Source: an uncultured Exiguobacterium sp.
GTDB taxonomy: Bacteria > Bacillota > Bacilli > Exiguobacteriales > Exiguobacteriaceae
Length of the DNA: 64,000 nt
Assembly (NCBI GenBank): GCA_913775715.1
Contig: CAJYMC010000007.1
Coordinates: 868,001-932,000, forward strand
Reading direction: 5' to 3'
The stretch's first letter is position 1; the number at the start of each line of letters is the position of its first letter. The notes below the pieces were generated by a model. It searched no databases, was not told where the DNA came from, and saw nothing but the letters and a program-made list of their open reading frames with translations. Below, piece after piece: positions 34,081 to 43,488 of the stretch. Both the position numbers and the translations under genes were made by a program.

Positions 34081-35739
34081 TCAGAGACAAGACTTGATGT
34101 GTTGATAGTTTTGATTGCCACCGGATAAGTTACAGACGTCCCTGAACCCAAGATTCTTCAAGACGTTCTGTGCCGCGTTTCCAGTGACACCTTTATTGCA
34201 GTAAACGATTGTCGGTACCGTCGGATCAAGTTCCTGCGCCCGCTCACGTAACTCACCGAGCGGAATATGGATTGCCCCGTCGACATGACTCTTCTCGAAC
34301 TGAGCGCGCGATCGCGTATCGATGATTTGGAAGATCTTACCCGCAGCGACCTCTTCTATTAAAGCGTTCGGTGTTTTCAGGCGGGCCGTTCGTTTAATCG
34401 CGTTATCAAGGGCCATTCCGGTATAGAGAACGGGATCCTTCGTCGTCGAGAACGGTGGCGCATAGGCTAGATCAAGATGGAACAAGTCTTCCGCTTTTGC
34501 CTTGAAGCTGATCGCGGTCGCAAGGACATCGATCCGTTTATCGACCCCTTGCGGACCAACGATTTGAGCACCGAGGACACGACCGCCGTTCCGGTCTGCG
34601 ATCGCCTTGATCACCATCTCCTTACCACCGAGATATTCCGGGCGATCCGGCTTGATGTTGTGTAACACTTCGATATCATACCCGGCGTCGCGGGCTTCTT
34701 TTTCAGTCAATCCGGTCTGGGCGACCGTCAGATCGAATGCTTTGAAAATACCCGTTCCGAGGATTCCGCGGTGTTCAATTGCTTCACCAGTGATGACCAT
34801 CCCAGCAATCCGCCCCATCTTGTTCGCTGTCGAACCGAGCGGGCGGTAAAGAGGTTGACCAGTGATGAGCGAAAAGCTCTCGGCGACATCGCCGACCGCA
34901 TAAACGCCTTCGATGTTCGTCTGCATCTGTTGATTGACGGCGATCGCACCCGTCTGTCCAATCGTCACACCGATCTCTTGCGCGAGTTGCGTGTTCGGTT
35001 TGACACCGACCGACAGGATGACGAAATCCGTCTCGATCGTCTCACCAGTTGCAAGAACGACTTCGCGAGCCGTCTTCTCCCCTTCGAACGAAGCAACGGA
35101 CTCACCGAGTCGCAAGGTGACACCGTTCGCTTCGAGATGGTCACTGACGCGTTTTGCCATATCGACGTCTAGCGGTGGCATGACTTGCGTCAACCGTTCG
35201 ACGAGCGTCACTTCGATTCCGCGATATGTCAACTGTTCCGCCATCTCGAGTCCGATGAATCCGCCGCCGACGATGACAGCACGTTTTGGCGCATGCACGT
35301 CGACGTAACGACGAATCGCTTCCGCATTGCGGATGTTACGGACCGGGAAGACGTTTTCGAGATCGACGCCTGGTAGCGGCGGAATGATGCTAGAGGCACC
35401 AGTCGCGAAAACGAGCGTATCGTACGTATCCGTGAATGTCTCACCCGAATCCAGATGACGGATCGTTGCCGTCTTCGTCTCATGATCAATCGCCTCGACG
35501 TTATGACGCGTCTTGACGTCGATGTTATATCGTTTCTTGAAGAACGCCGCGTCGCGTGGCGTCAATTCATCAAGTTCAGCGATCTCTCCACCGACGAAAT
35601 AGGGAATGCCACAACCGGAATAGGAGATGTCCTCGTCCCGGTCGTAGATTGTAATCTCTAATTCTTCATTGTTACGGCGCGCCTTCGCCCCGACCGATGT
35701 GCCGGCAGCGACCGAACCGATGATAAGTAGTTTTTTCAT
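34081..35739 (-). CDS. cdr: CoA-disulfide reductase with C-terminal rhodanese domain
   Basis: The 552-residue flavoprotein has an FAD-binding start (LLIIGSVAAGTSVGAKARR), the single active cysteine C43 in SYSGCGIPYF, an NAD(P)H site (AVIVGGGFIGLEMAEQLTYR) and a C-terminal rhodanese domain with the loop Cys in IVYCNKGVTGN. It reduces CoA disulfide or per/polysulfides, as shown for Bacillus CoADR-RHD proteins of the same size. It lies 15 bp downstream of arsB, so it may keep thiols reduced or handle thiol-bound arsenic; that link is inference. Confidence 0.9.
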   Translation of the reverse strand: MKKLLIIGSVAAGTSVGAKARRNNEELEITIYDRDEDISYSGCGIPYFVGGEIAELDELTPRDAAFFKKRYNIDVKTRHNVEAIDHETKTATIRHLDSGETFTDTYDTLVFATGASSIIPPLPGVDLENVFPVRNIRNAEAIRRYVDVHAPKRAVIVGGGFIGLEMAEQLTYRGIEVTLVERLTQVMPPLDVDMAKRVSDHLEANGVTLRLGESVASFEGEKTAREVVLATGETIETDFVILSVGVKPNTQLAQEIGVTIGQTGAIAVNQQMQTNIEGVYAVGDVAESFSLITGQPLYRPLGSTANKMGRIAGMVITGEAIEHRGILGTGIFKAFDLTVAQTGLTEKEARDAGYDIEVLHNIKPDRPEYLGGKEMVIKAIADRNGGRVLGAQIVGPQGVDKRIDVLATAISFKAKAEDLFHLDLAYAPPFSTTKDPVLYTGMALDNAIKRTARLKTPNALIEEVAAGKIFQIIDTRSRAQFEKSHVDGAIHIPLGELRERAQELDPTVPTIVYCNKGVTGNAAQNVLKNLGFRDVCNLSGGNQNYQHIKSCL

Positions 35740-35754
35740 AGAAACGTCCTCCTT

Positions 35755-37059
35755 TTAATAGAGCAGTAAACTGATATAGAGCCCAAGCAACGCGATGGCG
35801 AGCGTCGGAATCGTCAAAACGGTACCGATTTTGAAATATTGTCCCCAACCGATCCGGACCCCTTTCGAGCGCAAGACATGGAGCCACAGTAAGGTTGCAA
35901 GACTTCCGATCGGCGTGATCTTTGGTCCGAGATCGCTTCCGATGACATTTGCGAAAATCAAGGCGTCACGAATCGCTCCCGTCGTTGCCGTATGCTCGAT
36001 CGACAACGCATTGATCATGACGGTCGGCATATTGTTCATGACAGAGGACAATAGAGCGGCAAGGAAGCCCATTCCAAACGTCGCCGATGCGAGGTTCGTC
36101 GCCATCCACTCGATCAACTCCGCAAGGACTTGGGTCAGTCCAGCATTGCGCAGACCGTAGACGACGATATACATACCGAGCGAGAAGAAGACGATCGCCC
36201 ACGGGGCACCGGCAAGGACCTTCTTCGTCGGGACGCTCGGTGATTTTTGCGCCAGGAATAAGAAGAAGACGGCGATGATACCAGCAACGAGACTGACCGG
36301 AATGCCGATCGCATCACTCGTGAAATACCCGATGAGCAACAAACTAAGAACAATCCACGAAGCACGGAACATCCGCATATCGCGAATCGCAGACGTCGGT
36401 TGCGCCAAATCCTCGACAGCATAGAGTTTTGGGATCTGTTTCTTGAAATAGAGATACAAGACGAGCAGACTTCCCGCGACTGAAAAGACGTTGACGAAGA
36501 CCATCCGCGCCGCATACGCCGTAAAGCCGATGTGAAAGAAGTCCGCCGAGACGATGTTGACAAGGTTCGAGATGACGAACGGAAGACTCGCCGTGTCGGC
36601 GATGAAGCCGGAGGCGAAGACATACGCCAGGACGACCGCATCCGGTAACTTCAAGTGACGGACCATCGCGAGGACGATCGGTGTCAGGATCAAGGCAGCT
36701 CCATCATTCGCGAACAAGGCCGAAACAAGGGCACCGAGTAACGTCATGTAGATAAAGAGTTTCAGACCACCACCACGGGCGATCCGGGCCATATGTAATG
36801 CGGCCCATTCAAAGAATCCGATCTCATCTAAGATCAACGAGATGACGATCAAGGCGATGAAGGTAAACGTCGCGTTCCAGATGATCCCCCAGACGGTCGC
36901 GACGTCTCCCAGTTCGACGACGCCCGTTAAAAGCGCGACAATCGCCATCCCGATCGCTGAGTATCCGATACCTAGCCCTTTCGGTTGTTTAATGATCAAA
37001 AATAAGGTGATCAGAAATATTCCGATCGCAAGCCATTGTGATGCTGTCAATTGATTCAC
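35755..37059 (-). CDS. arsB: ArsB-type arsenite efflux permease
   Basis: The 434-residue protein has about 11-12 transmembrane segments and the ArsB/NhaD signatures ALFANDGAALILTPIVLA, then SGFIADTASLPFVISNLVNI, SSVMNNMPTVMI and NVIGSDLGPKITPIGSLATL. It exports arsenite or antimonite using the proton gradient. It lies 10 bp downstream of arsR in one operon with the CoA-disulfide reductase. No arsC arsenate reductase is in this operon. Confidence 0.93.
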   Translation of the reverse strand: MNQLTASQWLAIGIFLITLFLIIKQPKGLGIGYSAIGMAIVALLTGVVELGDVATVWGIIWNATFTFIALIVISLILDEIGFFEWAALHMARIARGGGLKLFIYMTLLGALVSALFANDGAALILTPIVLAMVRHLKLPDAVVLAYVFASGFIADTASLPFVISNLVNIVSADFFHIGFTAYAARMVFVNVFSVAGSLLVLYLYFKKQIPKLYAVEDLAQPTSAIRDMRMFRASWIVLSLLLIGYFTSDAIGIPVSLVAGIIAVFFLFLAQKSPSVPTKKVLAGAPWAIVFFSLGMYIVVYGLRNAGLTQVLAELIEWMATNLASATFGMGFLAALLSSVMNNMPTVMINALSIEHTATTGAIRDALIFANVIGSDLGPKITPIGSLATLLWLHVLRSKGVRIGWGQYFKIGTVLTIPTLAIALLGLYISLLLY

Positions 37060-37069
37060 TTCATTTCTG

Positions 37070-37399
37070 TTAGATTTCTAATACGGTACAGGAACTGGAG
37101 CGCACATCTGCTGTATCCAGCCGTCTTAGCATCCATTCCAGTTGACCGTAATAAGGATGTTCCCGATTTAAACGATAATAGATCCATTGCCGATCGCGGC
37201 GTTCGGAAATGATCGATTGTTCTCGAAGTCGTTTTAAATGTCGACTGATCGCGGGTTGTGAAATATCGAATGCCGCGGTCAAATCACAGACACAGTGTTC
37301 GCGCACCTGTAATCGACGTAAGATGTCGAGCCGTACCGGATCACTTAACCCTTTGAGATACTGACTCATCGTTTCTATTTCTGGATCAATTCGTGTCAT
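37070..37399 (-). CDS. arsR: ArsR-family arsenic-responsive repressor
   Basis: The 109-residue winged-helix repressor has the metal site REHCVCDL (C36 and C38), matching the ELCVCDL arsenite site of ArsR. The recognition helix is FDISQPAISRHLKRLREQSI, and the wing is SERRDRQWIYYRL. As(III) or Sb(III) binding releases the operator. A perfect-armed palindrome at 37432-37449 lies 33 bp upstream. It heads the arsR-arsB-cdr operon. An extra Ser-Ser-Cys near the C-terminus could add a third ligand. Confidence 0.93.
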   Translation of the reverse strand: MTRIDPEIETMSQYLKGLSDPVRLDILRRLQVREHCVCDLTAAFDISQPAISRHLKRLREQSIISERRDRQWIYYRLNREHPYYGQLEWMLRRLDTADVRSSSCTVLEI

Positions 37400-37431
37400 G
37401 AGATTCCCGTCCTTTCTTAATCAGGATATAA

Positions 37432-37449
37432 TATAACCATTTGGTTATA
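37432..37449 (-). promoter_or_regulatory. ArsR operator
   Basis: TATAACCATTTGGTTATA has perfect 8-base arms around TT. It lies upstream of arsR within its promoter region and is the expected autoregulatory site. Confidence 0.85.
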
Positions 37450-37460
37450 CAATAAGAAAT

Positions 37461-37498
37461 AAAAAATCGATCCCGTGTTTATACGGAATCGATTTTTT
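37461..37498. terminator. Terminator downstream of the VOC gene
   Basis: AAAAAATCGAT-CCGT pairs with ACGG-ATCGATTTTTT in a long A/T-flanked stem that can work in both directions. It contains the VOC stop codon and insulates arsR from it. Confidence 0.8.
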
Positions 37499-37919
37499 CT
37501 GCTAGCTCTATGATCACGCCTTCTGGTCCTCTTACGTAACATAGGCGATACTCATTTTCGTAATTTGCGACGTCCCCCATCGGTTGATACCCATGATCTG
37601 CTAACCGTTCGAGGAGTGCATCGAACTCTTTTACTTCAAAACAGAGATGACGCAATCCGCTGGCATAAACGGACTGGACGATAGTGGACGTCTCAACTGG
37701 TCGTTTAAAACGAACGAGTTCGAGCCAGATTGCTTCACCTGGTAATCCAAAAGCGACACATTCCGTCTTTGCTCCGTCTAGATTCAACAAACGATCGAGC
37801 AACTCCCCCTCCATTTCCCATCGTCCACGTACTTCGAGTCCGCAAAGCGAAAAAAAATGAATCGCTTCTTCTAAATTCACGACGTTCAGACTGATATGAT
37901 CCGTTCGTTTAATCATCAT
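37479..37919 (-). CDS. VOC/glyoxalase superfamily protein
   Basis: The 146-residue product begins IKRTDHISLNVVNLEEAIHF with the first VOC metal-ligand position (His) and has ASGLRHLCFEVKEFDALLER with the central His and GPEGVIIELAEKI with the terminal Glu. This matches single-module vicinal-oxygen-chelate enzymes (glyoxalase-, dioxygenase- or resistance-type). GAGGAGG lies upstream of the ATG. It stands alone between a terminator and the rhodopsin gene, which is divergent. Confidence 0.85.
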   Translation of the reverse strand: MMIKRTDHISLNVVNLEEAIHFFSLCGLEVRGRWEMEGELLDRLLNLDGAKTECVAFGLPGEAIWLELVRFKRPVETSTIVQSVYASGLRHLCFEVKEFDALLERLADHGYQPMGDVANYENEYRLCYVRGPEGVIIELAEKIDSV

Positions 37920-38070
37920 CCTTTATTCCTCCTCAAGTGTGTCAAAATGTTGTCAAACCGTTGCTAGAAAGCACATCTAGAGCGTTTCGACGTGGTGTCT
38001 GCAGTTTGTATCGTCAGTAAAATATAAGTATGAAAGGTCGTGTCCACTTACGAAAAGGAGTCGAAACAAC

Positions 38071-38817
38071 ATGGAAGACGTCAATCTTCTCGTCCTTGCG
38101 ACCCAGTACATGTTTTGGGTCGGATTCGTCGGAATGGCCGCCGGTACGCTCTATTTTCTCGTCGAACGGAGTTCGCTCGCCCCCGAGTACCGCTCGACTG
38201 CAACAGTCGCCGCCCTTGTCACGTTCGTCGCCGCGATCCATTACTATTTCATGAAGCAAGCCGTTGGTGACTCCGGATTATTGTCGGAAATCGATGGCTT
38301 TCCGACTGAAATCCGTTACATCGACTGGCTCGTGACGACCCCCCTCCTCTTGATCAAGTTTCCGTTATTGCTTGGTTTAAAAGAAGGAAAAGGACGCGCA
38401 TTGTTAACGAAACTCGTCATCGCCGACATCATCATGATCATCGGTGGCTACATCGGCGAGTCGTCCATCAATCTAGCGGGTGGCTTCACACCACTTGGTC
38501 TTTGGGCATACGTCGTCGGTTGTATCGCTTGGTTTTATATTATTTTTCTCTTGTTCACGAACGTCACGAAAGCTGCGCAAGATAAACCTGCACCGATTCG
38601 TAAAGCCTTGCTACAGATGCGCTTATTCATCTTGATCGGGTGGGCGATCTATCCGGTCGGTTACGCCGTTACCTTGTTTGCACCCGGCATCGAGGTGCAA
38701 CTCGTCCGCGAATTGCTCTATAACTTTGCTGACTTGATCAACAAGGTCGGATTCGGTCTGATTGCCTTCTTCGCTGTCAAGACGATGTCTACTACGAAAA
38801 ATTTGAAATCCTCTTAA
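38071..38817 (+). CDS. Proton-pumping bacterial rhodopsin, ESR-like
   Basis: The 248-residue seven-helix retinal protein has H57 in AAIHYYFMK, R82 and D85 in EIRYIDWLVTTPLLL, K96 at the proton-donor position (LLLIKFPLLL), D221 in the last helix and the retinal Schiff-base lysine K225 in ADLINKVGFGLI. These positions match ESR of Exiguobacterium sibiricum, a light-driven proton pump with a His57-Asp85 acceptor pair and an unusual lysine donor (established knowledge, recalled). AAAAGGAG precedes the ATG. It is monocistronic, and no carotenoid or retinal genes lie nearby. Confidence 0.96.
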   Translation: MEDVNLLVLATQYMFWVGFVGMAAGTLYFLVERSSLAPEYRSTATVAALVTFVAAIHYYFMKQAVGDSGLLSEIDGFPTEIRYIDWLVTTPLLLIKFPLLLGLKEGKGRALLTKLVIADIIMIIGGYIGESSINLAGGFTPLGLWAYVVGCIAWFYIIFLLFTNVTKAAQDKPAPIRKALLQMRLFILIGWAIYPVGYAVTLFAPGIEVQLVRELLYNFADLINKVGFGLIAFFAVKTMSTTKNLKSS

Positions 38818-38824
38818 TCAAAAA

Positions 38825-38853
38825 ACCGGATGTTTTGAGCATCCGGTCTTTAT
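38825..38853. terminator. Terminator of the rhodopsin gene
   Basis: ACCGGATG and CATCCGGT form a perfect 8-bp stem just downstream of the stop, with A-run and T-rich flanks, shared with the convergent gene ending at 38850. Confidence 0.85.
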
Positions 38854-39281
38854 TTGAACTGATGTTGTTGTTCATAGGAGATATCTTCATTTTTGATGAC
38901 ATAACCCGCTAACTCGATATCTTTTTCACGGAATTTCAACATATAAATCATGTTCGGTTCATTCGCGAATTCAACTTCAATCATATATGGATTTGCTGAC
39001 GATTCATACGAAAACTTCTGTGGTCTCATCGTGTATGCTTCCCCTGGAAACTGGCGTGCTAGTTCTACTTTTGCGAGCTTTGTATTCTCAGCAATCTGTT
39101 GATTGACGAGCGTCGGTCGGATGTACCAAAAGGTACTGCACCCGATTGCCACCAAACCAAGTAAAATTAATCCATACCGCTTCCATCGCGGTGGAAGGAG
39201 TACCACACCACAGCCGATTACAAGTAGTGTAAAAACGATCGTCATCCCTTCCAGTATGAAACGAGGTACCATCTCATTCAC
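38850..39281 (-). CDS. Small membrane-anchored protein, DUF3139-like
   Basis: The 143-residue product has two N-terminal hydrophobic segments (about residues 12-30 and 36-54) and an extracytoplasmic domain ending in short strands (EVEFANEPNMIYMLKFREKD). The pattern resembles DUF3139-type Bacillales proteins, but this is a weak guess. No operon partner is close. It is convergent with the rhodopsin gene and shares its terminator. Confidence 0.6.
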   Translation of the reverse strand: MNEMVPRFILEGMTIVFTLLVIGCGVVLLPPRWKRYGLILLGLVAIGCSTFWYIRPTLVNQQIAENTKLAKVELARQFPGEAYTMRPQKFSYESSANPYMIEVEFANEPNMIYMLKFREKDIELAGYVIKNEDISYEQQHQFK

Positions 39282-39353
39282 TTCTTTTCTTCTATGATTG
39301 GATAGAAAACCATGATATCATCAACTCCTATGACAAAAAATAGGAGGTATTGC

Positions 39354-39863
39354 ATGCGAAAGATCATCCTGATCGGTTCCGGTGGATCCGGTAAATCGAC
39401 ACTTGCCCGCTCGCTTGGAGAAAAACTCGGGTATCCCGTTGATCACCTTGACGTCTTGTTGTGGCGTTCGAACTGGGAGGCGGTTTCGCGTGAGGAGCAA
39501 CTCCAGATTCAACACACGCTGACGTCACGCGATACGTGGATCATTGACGGCAACTACGGTGGAACACTTGATTTACGAGTCAATGCCGCCGATACGATCA
39601 TCTTCCTTGATCTACCACGGACACTCTGTCTGTACCGGGCACTGAGACGAACGTGGCGCTACCGCAAGATCGGTCGACCGGATATGGCAGTAGACTGTCC
39701 GGAGAAACTATCGTTTGATTTTTTGAAATGGATTTGGCGGTTCCCGATCGATAAGCGACCGAGTATCCTTTCAAAGCTTACAGCGCTGTCCGATAAACAA
39801 ATCATTCATTTGACGTCCCGTCGTGCTGTCAAACAGTTTCTTCAATCTTTACCTGAGACGTGA
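39354..39863 (+). CDS. P-loop adenylate-kinase-like / topology modulation protein
   Basis: AGGAGGT seven bases before the ATG at 39354 sets the start, giving 169 residues. MRKIILIGSGGSGKSTLARS is Walker A, IIFLDLPRTLCLYRALRR is the strand-loop of the FlaR/AAA_18 group and WRYRKIGRPDMA forms the lid-like basic region. Such proteins are often called DNA topology modulation proteins or adenylate-kinase-like; the substrate is unclear. The end overlaps the convergent GNAT gene by 35 bp. Confidence 0.82.
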   Translation: MRKIILIGSGGSGKSTLARSLGEKLGYPVDHLDVLLWRSNWEAVSREEQLQIQHTLTSRDTWIIDGNYGGTLDLRVNAADTIIFLDLPRTLCLYRALRRTWRYRKIGRPDMAVDCPEKLSFDFLKWIWRFPIDKRPSILSKLTALSDKQIIHLTSRRAVKQFLQSLPET

Positions 39864-40398
39864 TAACGTCCGTTCGTAACCGACCGTACATCCGTGCATC
39901 ATGCGACCTTTCGCTTTGATAGAGATAGCCGCGTAAGATGCCTTCAAACGTAAACCCAAGTTTTTCAAGTAAGCGATAGGACGCTTCGTTCTCAAGAAAT
40001 GTCACCGCACCTAACCGATGAAGCGCCAATTCTTCGAACGAAAACCGGATGACTTCTTGAACAGCTTCCGATACATAGCCTCGTCGCCAAAAATCTGGAT
40101 GTAATTCGAATCCAAGTTCGGCTTTTTTTGCATACGGACTCCAGTTATTGAGTCCGACCGTTCCAATGAATTGTCCCGTCGAACGATCGATCATTCCCCA
40201 TCGGATTCCCCGTTTCATAGAAAACGTTTGATCAAAAGAATGGATGATCTGACTTGCTTCCTCAAGAGACGTGAGCGGATCAATACCATAATATTGAGTC
40301 ACGCGGGAATCAGATAAGATCGTATACAAAGCATCGACGTGACTTTCCGTAACGCGAATCAAATCCAGTCTATTTGTCGATAACGATTGAAAGTTCAT
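39829..40398 (-). CDS. GNAT acetyltransferase, RimJ/RimL type
   Basis: The 189-residue product starts MNFQSLSTNRLDLIRVTESH. It has the acetyl-CoA region ELGFELHPDFWRRGYVSEAV and the following FLENEASYRLLEKLGFTFEG, both diagnostic of RimJ/RimL-like enzymes. AGGAGG is just upstream of the ATG. The coding region overlaps the end of the convergent P-loop gene by 35 bp. The substrate is unknown. Confidence 0.88.
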   Translation of the reverse strand: MNFQSLSTNRLDLIRVTESHVDALYTILSDSRVTQYYGIDPLTSLEEASQIIHSFDQTFSMKRGIRWGMIDRSTGQFIGTVGLNNWSPYAKKAELGFELHPDFWRRGYVSEAVQEVIRFSFEELALHRLGAVTFLENEASYRLLEKLGFTFEGILRGYLYQSERSHDARMYGRLRTDVITSQVKIEETV

Positions 40399-40478
40399 AT
40401 GTATGCCTCCTAAAATATAGTATTCAGATACATACGACGCGTTTCCATGAATCCCCTTCTTTTCTCATTTATTCCTAC

Positions 40479-40515
40479 AAAAAAACGACCTCGATCATAT
40501 CTCCATCGAGGCCGT
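40479..40515 (-). terminator. Terminator of the chemoreceptor gene
   Basis: On the minus transcript ACGGCCTCGAT pairs with ATCGAGGTCGT (one mismatch), followed by a T-run. It lies 13 bases after the stop at 40528. Confidence 0.8.
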
Positions 40516-40527
40516 CACTTTTTAATT

Positions 40528-42234
40528 TTACACGGTAAATCGTCCGGTAACGTGTTTCAAATCATCCGCCATCGTTGCGAGTGATTGGGACGCGGACGCA
40601 ATCTCTTCCATCGACGCCATCTGTTCCTCGGTCGAAGCGGAGATGTTTTGCGTTCCGGCAGCAGTTCCTTCCGTCACTGCTTGAATCGTGCGCATGACTG
40701 AAGCAATCTGTTCACTTGCCGCGGCCATTTCCTGAACGGCACCGGATACCTCCTCGACGTGCCCTGTCACGTCGGTAATGGCTGTCTCGATTTGCGCAAA
40801 CGAGTCGCCCGCCTGATCGACGACAGCAATCCCACTCGTCATCTCGGTTGAGACTTTTTCCATCGAGACCACCGATGCTTCCGTCTCTTGTTGGATGACA
40901 CGAATCAACGACTCGATCTGTTTTGCCGAAATCGCAGATTGTTCAGCAAGTGTTTTGACTTCCGCTGCGACAACCGCGAATCCGCGTCCTTGTTCGCCTG
41001 CGCGCGCTGCTTCGATTGCTGCGTTTAACGCGAGCAAATTCGTTTGCGCCGCGACACCTTTGATCGAGTCCGTGATTTGACCAATTTCCTGCGATCGGTT
41101 ACCAAGACCATCGATGACGTGGCTGAGACGCGAGACGTCTTCTTGAATCCGTCCCATCTGTGTACCAAGTGTTCCGACGACCTGACCACCGAGTGCGACT
41201 TTTTCCATCGCATCTGCCGTGCGTTCCGTCATCTGTTGCGCATTTCCGGCGACATAACGGACAGACGTCGTCAACTCTTCAATCGTCCGTGATGCATCGG
41301 ACACTTGGTGCAGTTGCTGACTCGCACCACTTGCCATCTCTTCCATCGTCACAGCGACCATCTCGGTTGCTTTCGTCGTCGATTCCGCATTGACGCTGAG
41401 TTCATCTGAAGCGACAGCGACACGCTCTGCTGTTCCCGTTAATTCTAAAACGACTTGTTGTTGTGACGCGATCATCTCATTAAAGGACGTCGTCAATTGT
41501 CCCAGTTCATCTTTTGAGTCATAATCGCCACGGACCGTCAAATCACCGTTACCCGATTGATCCATCCAGCCTTGCAATCGACGAATCGGACGGGTAATCA
41601 GATGCGTGATATATAAGGCAAGTCCTACGAATAGAACGACACCTAACAAGATAATCCCGAGCATTAAGTAAAAGGCTGTCTGTTTTTCTGACTGATTTTG
41701 AGCATTCAGATCCTTCGCCTGTCTCGTCATCGAAGCCATCAACGACTTCGCTGAACGTGCAACATTATCCCGAACTTGCTCCAAACTCTCCGAATAGGCT
41801 TTGTAGGCCTCTTCGTTCTCATTTCGCGTCGCGGCATCTTGAACGATGCTCATCCCGTTATCATAGGCTAGGACGTTATCCTTTAAGTCTTCTAATTGTT
41901 TTTTTGACTGTACAGTAAATCGTCCTGTATCTTCTACCTTATTGAGCGATGAACGGATCTGCGCCTGCCGCGTATCGATATCCGCCTGCAGCTCACCAAT
42001 TCGAGTCTCGTCCTTCGTTAAAATCATCTCGACTAAAAAGGAATCAAGTGCCCTTGTATCGATTCGGATCTGTGCCACCTCTTGAATCGGTATCAGATTT
42101 TCTTGATACATCGTTCGTGAAGCATTTGACATCTGATTCAAGAAATATAACGCGGCTCCTGCGATTAAGAGCATCGCGACAATCGCCGTCGCAATCAATA
42201 CTTGAATCTTCCGTCTGACTGACATGTGTTTCAT
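40528..42234 (-). CDS. Methyl-accepting chemotaxis protein with 4HB sensor
   Basis: The ATG at 42234, with GGGAGGGG upstream, gives 568 residues. A transmembrane helix (about 8-30) precedes a periplasmic four-helix-bundle sensor (4HB_MCP) to about 185, a second helix follows near 190-212, then HAMP ([15 protein letters not shown]) and the MCP signalling domain with the tip [21 protein letters not shown]. No C-terminal CheR-binding pentapeptide is seen. The ligand is unknown. The gene is monocistronic with its own terminator. Confidence 0.93.
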   Translation of the reverse strand: MKHMSVRRKIQVLIATAIVAMLLIAGAALYFLNQMSNASRTMYQENLIPIQEVAQIRIDTRALDSFLVEMILTKDETRIGELQADIDTRQAQIRSSLNKVEDTGRFTVQSKKQLEDLKDNVLAYDNGMSIVQDAATRNENEEAYKAYSESLEQVRDNVARSAKSLMASMTRQAKDLNAQNQSEKQTAFYLMLGIILLGVVLFVGLALYITHLITRPIRRLQGWMDQSGNGDLTVRGDYDSKDELGQLTTSFNEMIASQQQVVLELTGTAERVAVASDELSVNAESTTKATEMVAVTMEEMASGASQQLHQVSDASRTIEELTTSVRYVAGNAQQMTERTADAMEKVALGGQVVGTLGTQMGRIQEDVSRLSHVIDGLGNRSQEIGQITDSIKGVAAQTNLLALNAAIEAARAGEQGRGFAVVAAEVKTLAEQSAISAKQIESLIRVIQQETEASVVSMEKVSTEMTSGIAVVDQAGDSFAQIETAITDVTGHVEEVSGAVQEMAAASEQIASVMRTIQAVTEGTAAGTQNISASTEEQMASMEEIASASQSLATMADDLKHVTGRFTV

Positions 42235-42394
42235 TCCATCCCCTCCCATTTTTTTATCGGTTCAGGATGAAAATAGTTGACTGATTTTTCAATATTCCTT
42301 CATTTTGATGTGCTCAAGCAAAGCCCTGCCATACGACTTTCTCTCTCATGTTCGATATAATCAGCATACAGCAGGTGAAGAAAGGATGTATTCC

Positions 42395-43447
42395 ATGCAA
42401 CGTGTAGCCAATGAAATTACGCAATTTCGCGGCAGTCATTATGAGTTCGGTCGCGAACAAGGACGTTACGTCAAACGAAACCAGTTGCTCCATAACCGGG
42501 AGGACAACTGGAAGATCCGTGTTCCGCGCTTTCAAGTCGATCCGGTCGAGACGAAAGAGATGTTCCTTCGCTACGCCCCGCATATTTGGGATGAGTTACT
42601 TGGACTCCAGGACGAACTTGAACTATCATTGCCAGATACGTTACTGCATTTCGGGCATTACCGGGTCGAAGGACCGAAAAGTGGTTGTTCGATCATGACC
42701 GGTGATAATTTCCTCGTCCGCAACTATGATTACCATCCGATGACGTATGACGGTCGATTTTCCGTCTTTCAACCGAATGATGGCGGTTCAGCAATCATCG
42801 GTCCTGCCTCTCGGGTGACCGGTCGAATGGACGGGATGAATGAGCATGGGCTTGCGATGGGCTATAACTTCATCAACCGTCGCCGTCCGGGAGATGGGTT
42901 CGTCAGCTTCATGATTGGGCGGATCATCCTCGAGATGTGTACGTCGGTCGACGACGCGATCTCACTCGTCAAGGAGATTCCGCATCGCGGATCGTTCACG
43001 TATGTCGTCCACGATAAATCGGCGCGTTCGTTCGTCATCGAGGCGACGGCACGCGACGTCCAAGTGCGGGAATCGAACATGTGCACCAATCACTTCGATT
43101 TGCTGCAACACGAAAACCGCTATCATCTGGATGACTCAAAACGTCGGATGATGGAGTTGAAGACGCATCAACATATGATTCAAGATGCCGAGTCCGCATT
43201 TCGACTCTTGAACGATACCGATAAAGGTGTCTTCGCTGATTTATATGCCCAGTGGGCAGGAACGATTCATACATCCGCCTACTTCCCGGAAGAGTTGAAG
43301 GTCTGGTTCGCGCTCGGTGGTGATCAGGAGCCGGTCACGTTCGACTTTGCCGACTGGCTCGCTGGCAATGACTTCACAGCAAACGAAATCACGGGAGAAC
43401 TGGAGACGAACATCCAGTTCGCGAATACCTTACAGACATGGCGTTAA
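42395..43447 (+). CDS. C45-family / acyl-CoA:6-APA acyltransferase-like amidohydrolase
   Basis: The ATG at 42395 is nine bases after AAAGG; an ATG three codons earlier is too near. The 350-residue product is an Ntn-hydrolase of the C45/choloylglycine-like clan: GPKSGCSIM supplies the nucleophile Cys, then VRNYDYHPMTYDGRFSV, RMDGMNEHGLAMGYNF and SNMCTNHFD. Known relatives cleave linear amides or transfer acyl groups. The N-terminal block before Cys is long (about 115 residues) and may be a propeptide removed by self-cleavage, as in the family. Confidence 0.85.
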   Translation: MQRVANEITQFRGSHYEFGREQGRYVKRNQLLHNREDNWKIRVPRFQVDPVETKEMFLRYAPHIWDELLGLQDELELSLPDTLLHFGHYRVEGPKSGCSIMTGDNFLVRNYDYHPMTYDGRFSVFQPNDGGSAIIGPASRVTGRMDGMNEHGLAMGYNFINRRRPGDGFVSFMIGRIILEMCTSVDDAISLVKEIPHRGSFTYVVHDKSARSFVIEATARDVQVRESNMCTNHFDLLQHENRYHLDDSKRRMMELKTHQHMIQDAESAFRLLNDTDKGVFADLYAQWAGTIHTSAYFPEELKVWFALGGDQEPVTFDFADWLAGNDFTANEITGELETNIQFANTLQTWR

Positions 43448-43450
43448 ACG

Positions 43451-43488
43451 AAAACGTTCCTCCTGCTCGCGCAAGAGGAACGTTTTTT
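43451..43488. terminator. Terminator between convergent genes
   Basis: AAAACGTTCCTC pairs perfectly with GAGGAACGTTTT and is followed by TTT on the plus strand. It lies just after the C45-like gene stop. Confidence 0.88.
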
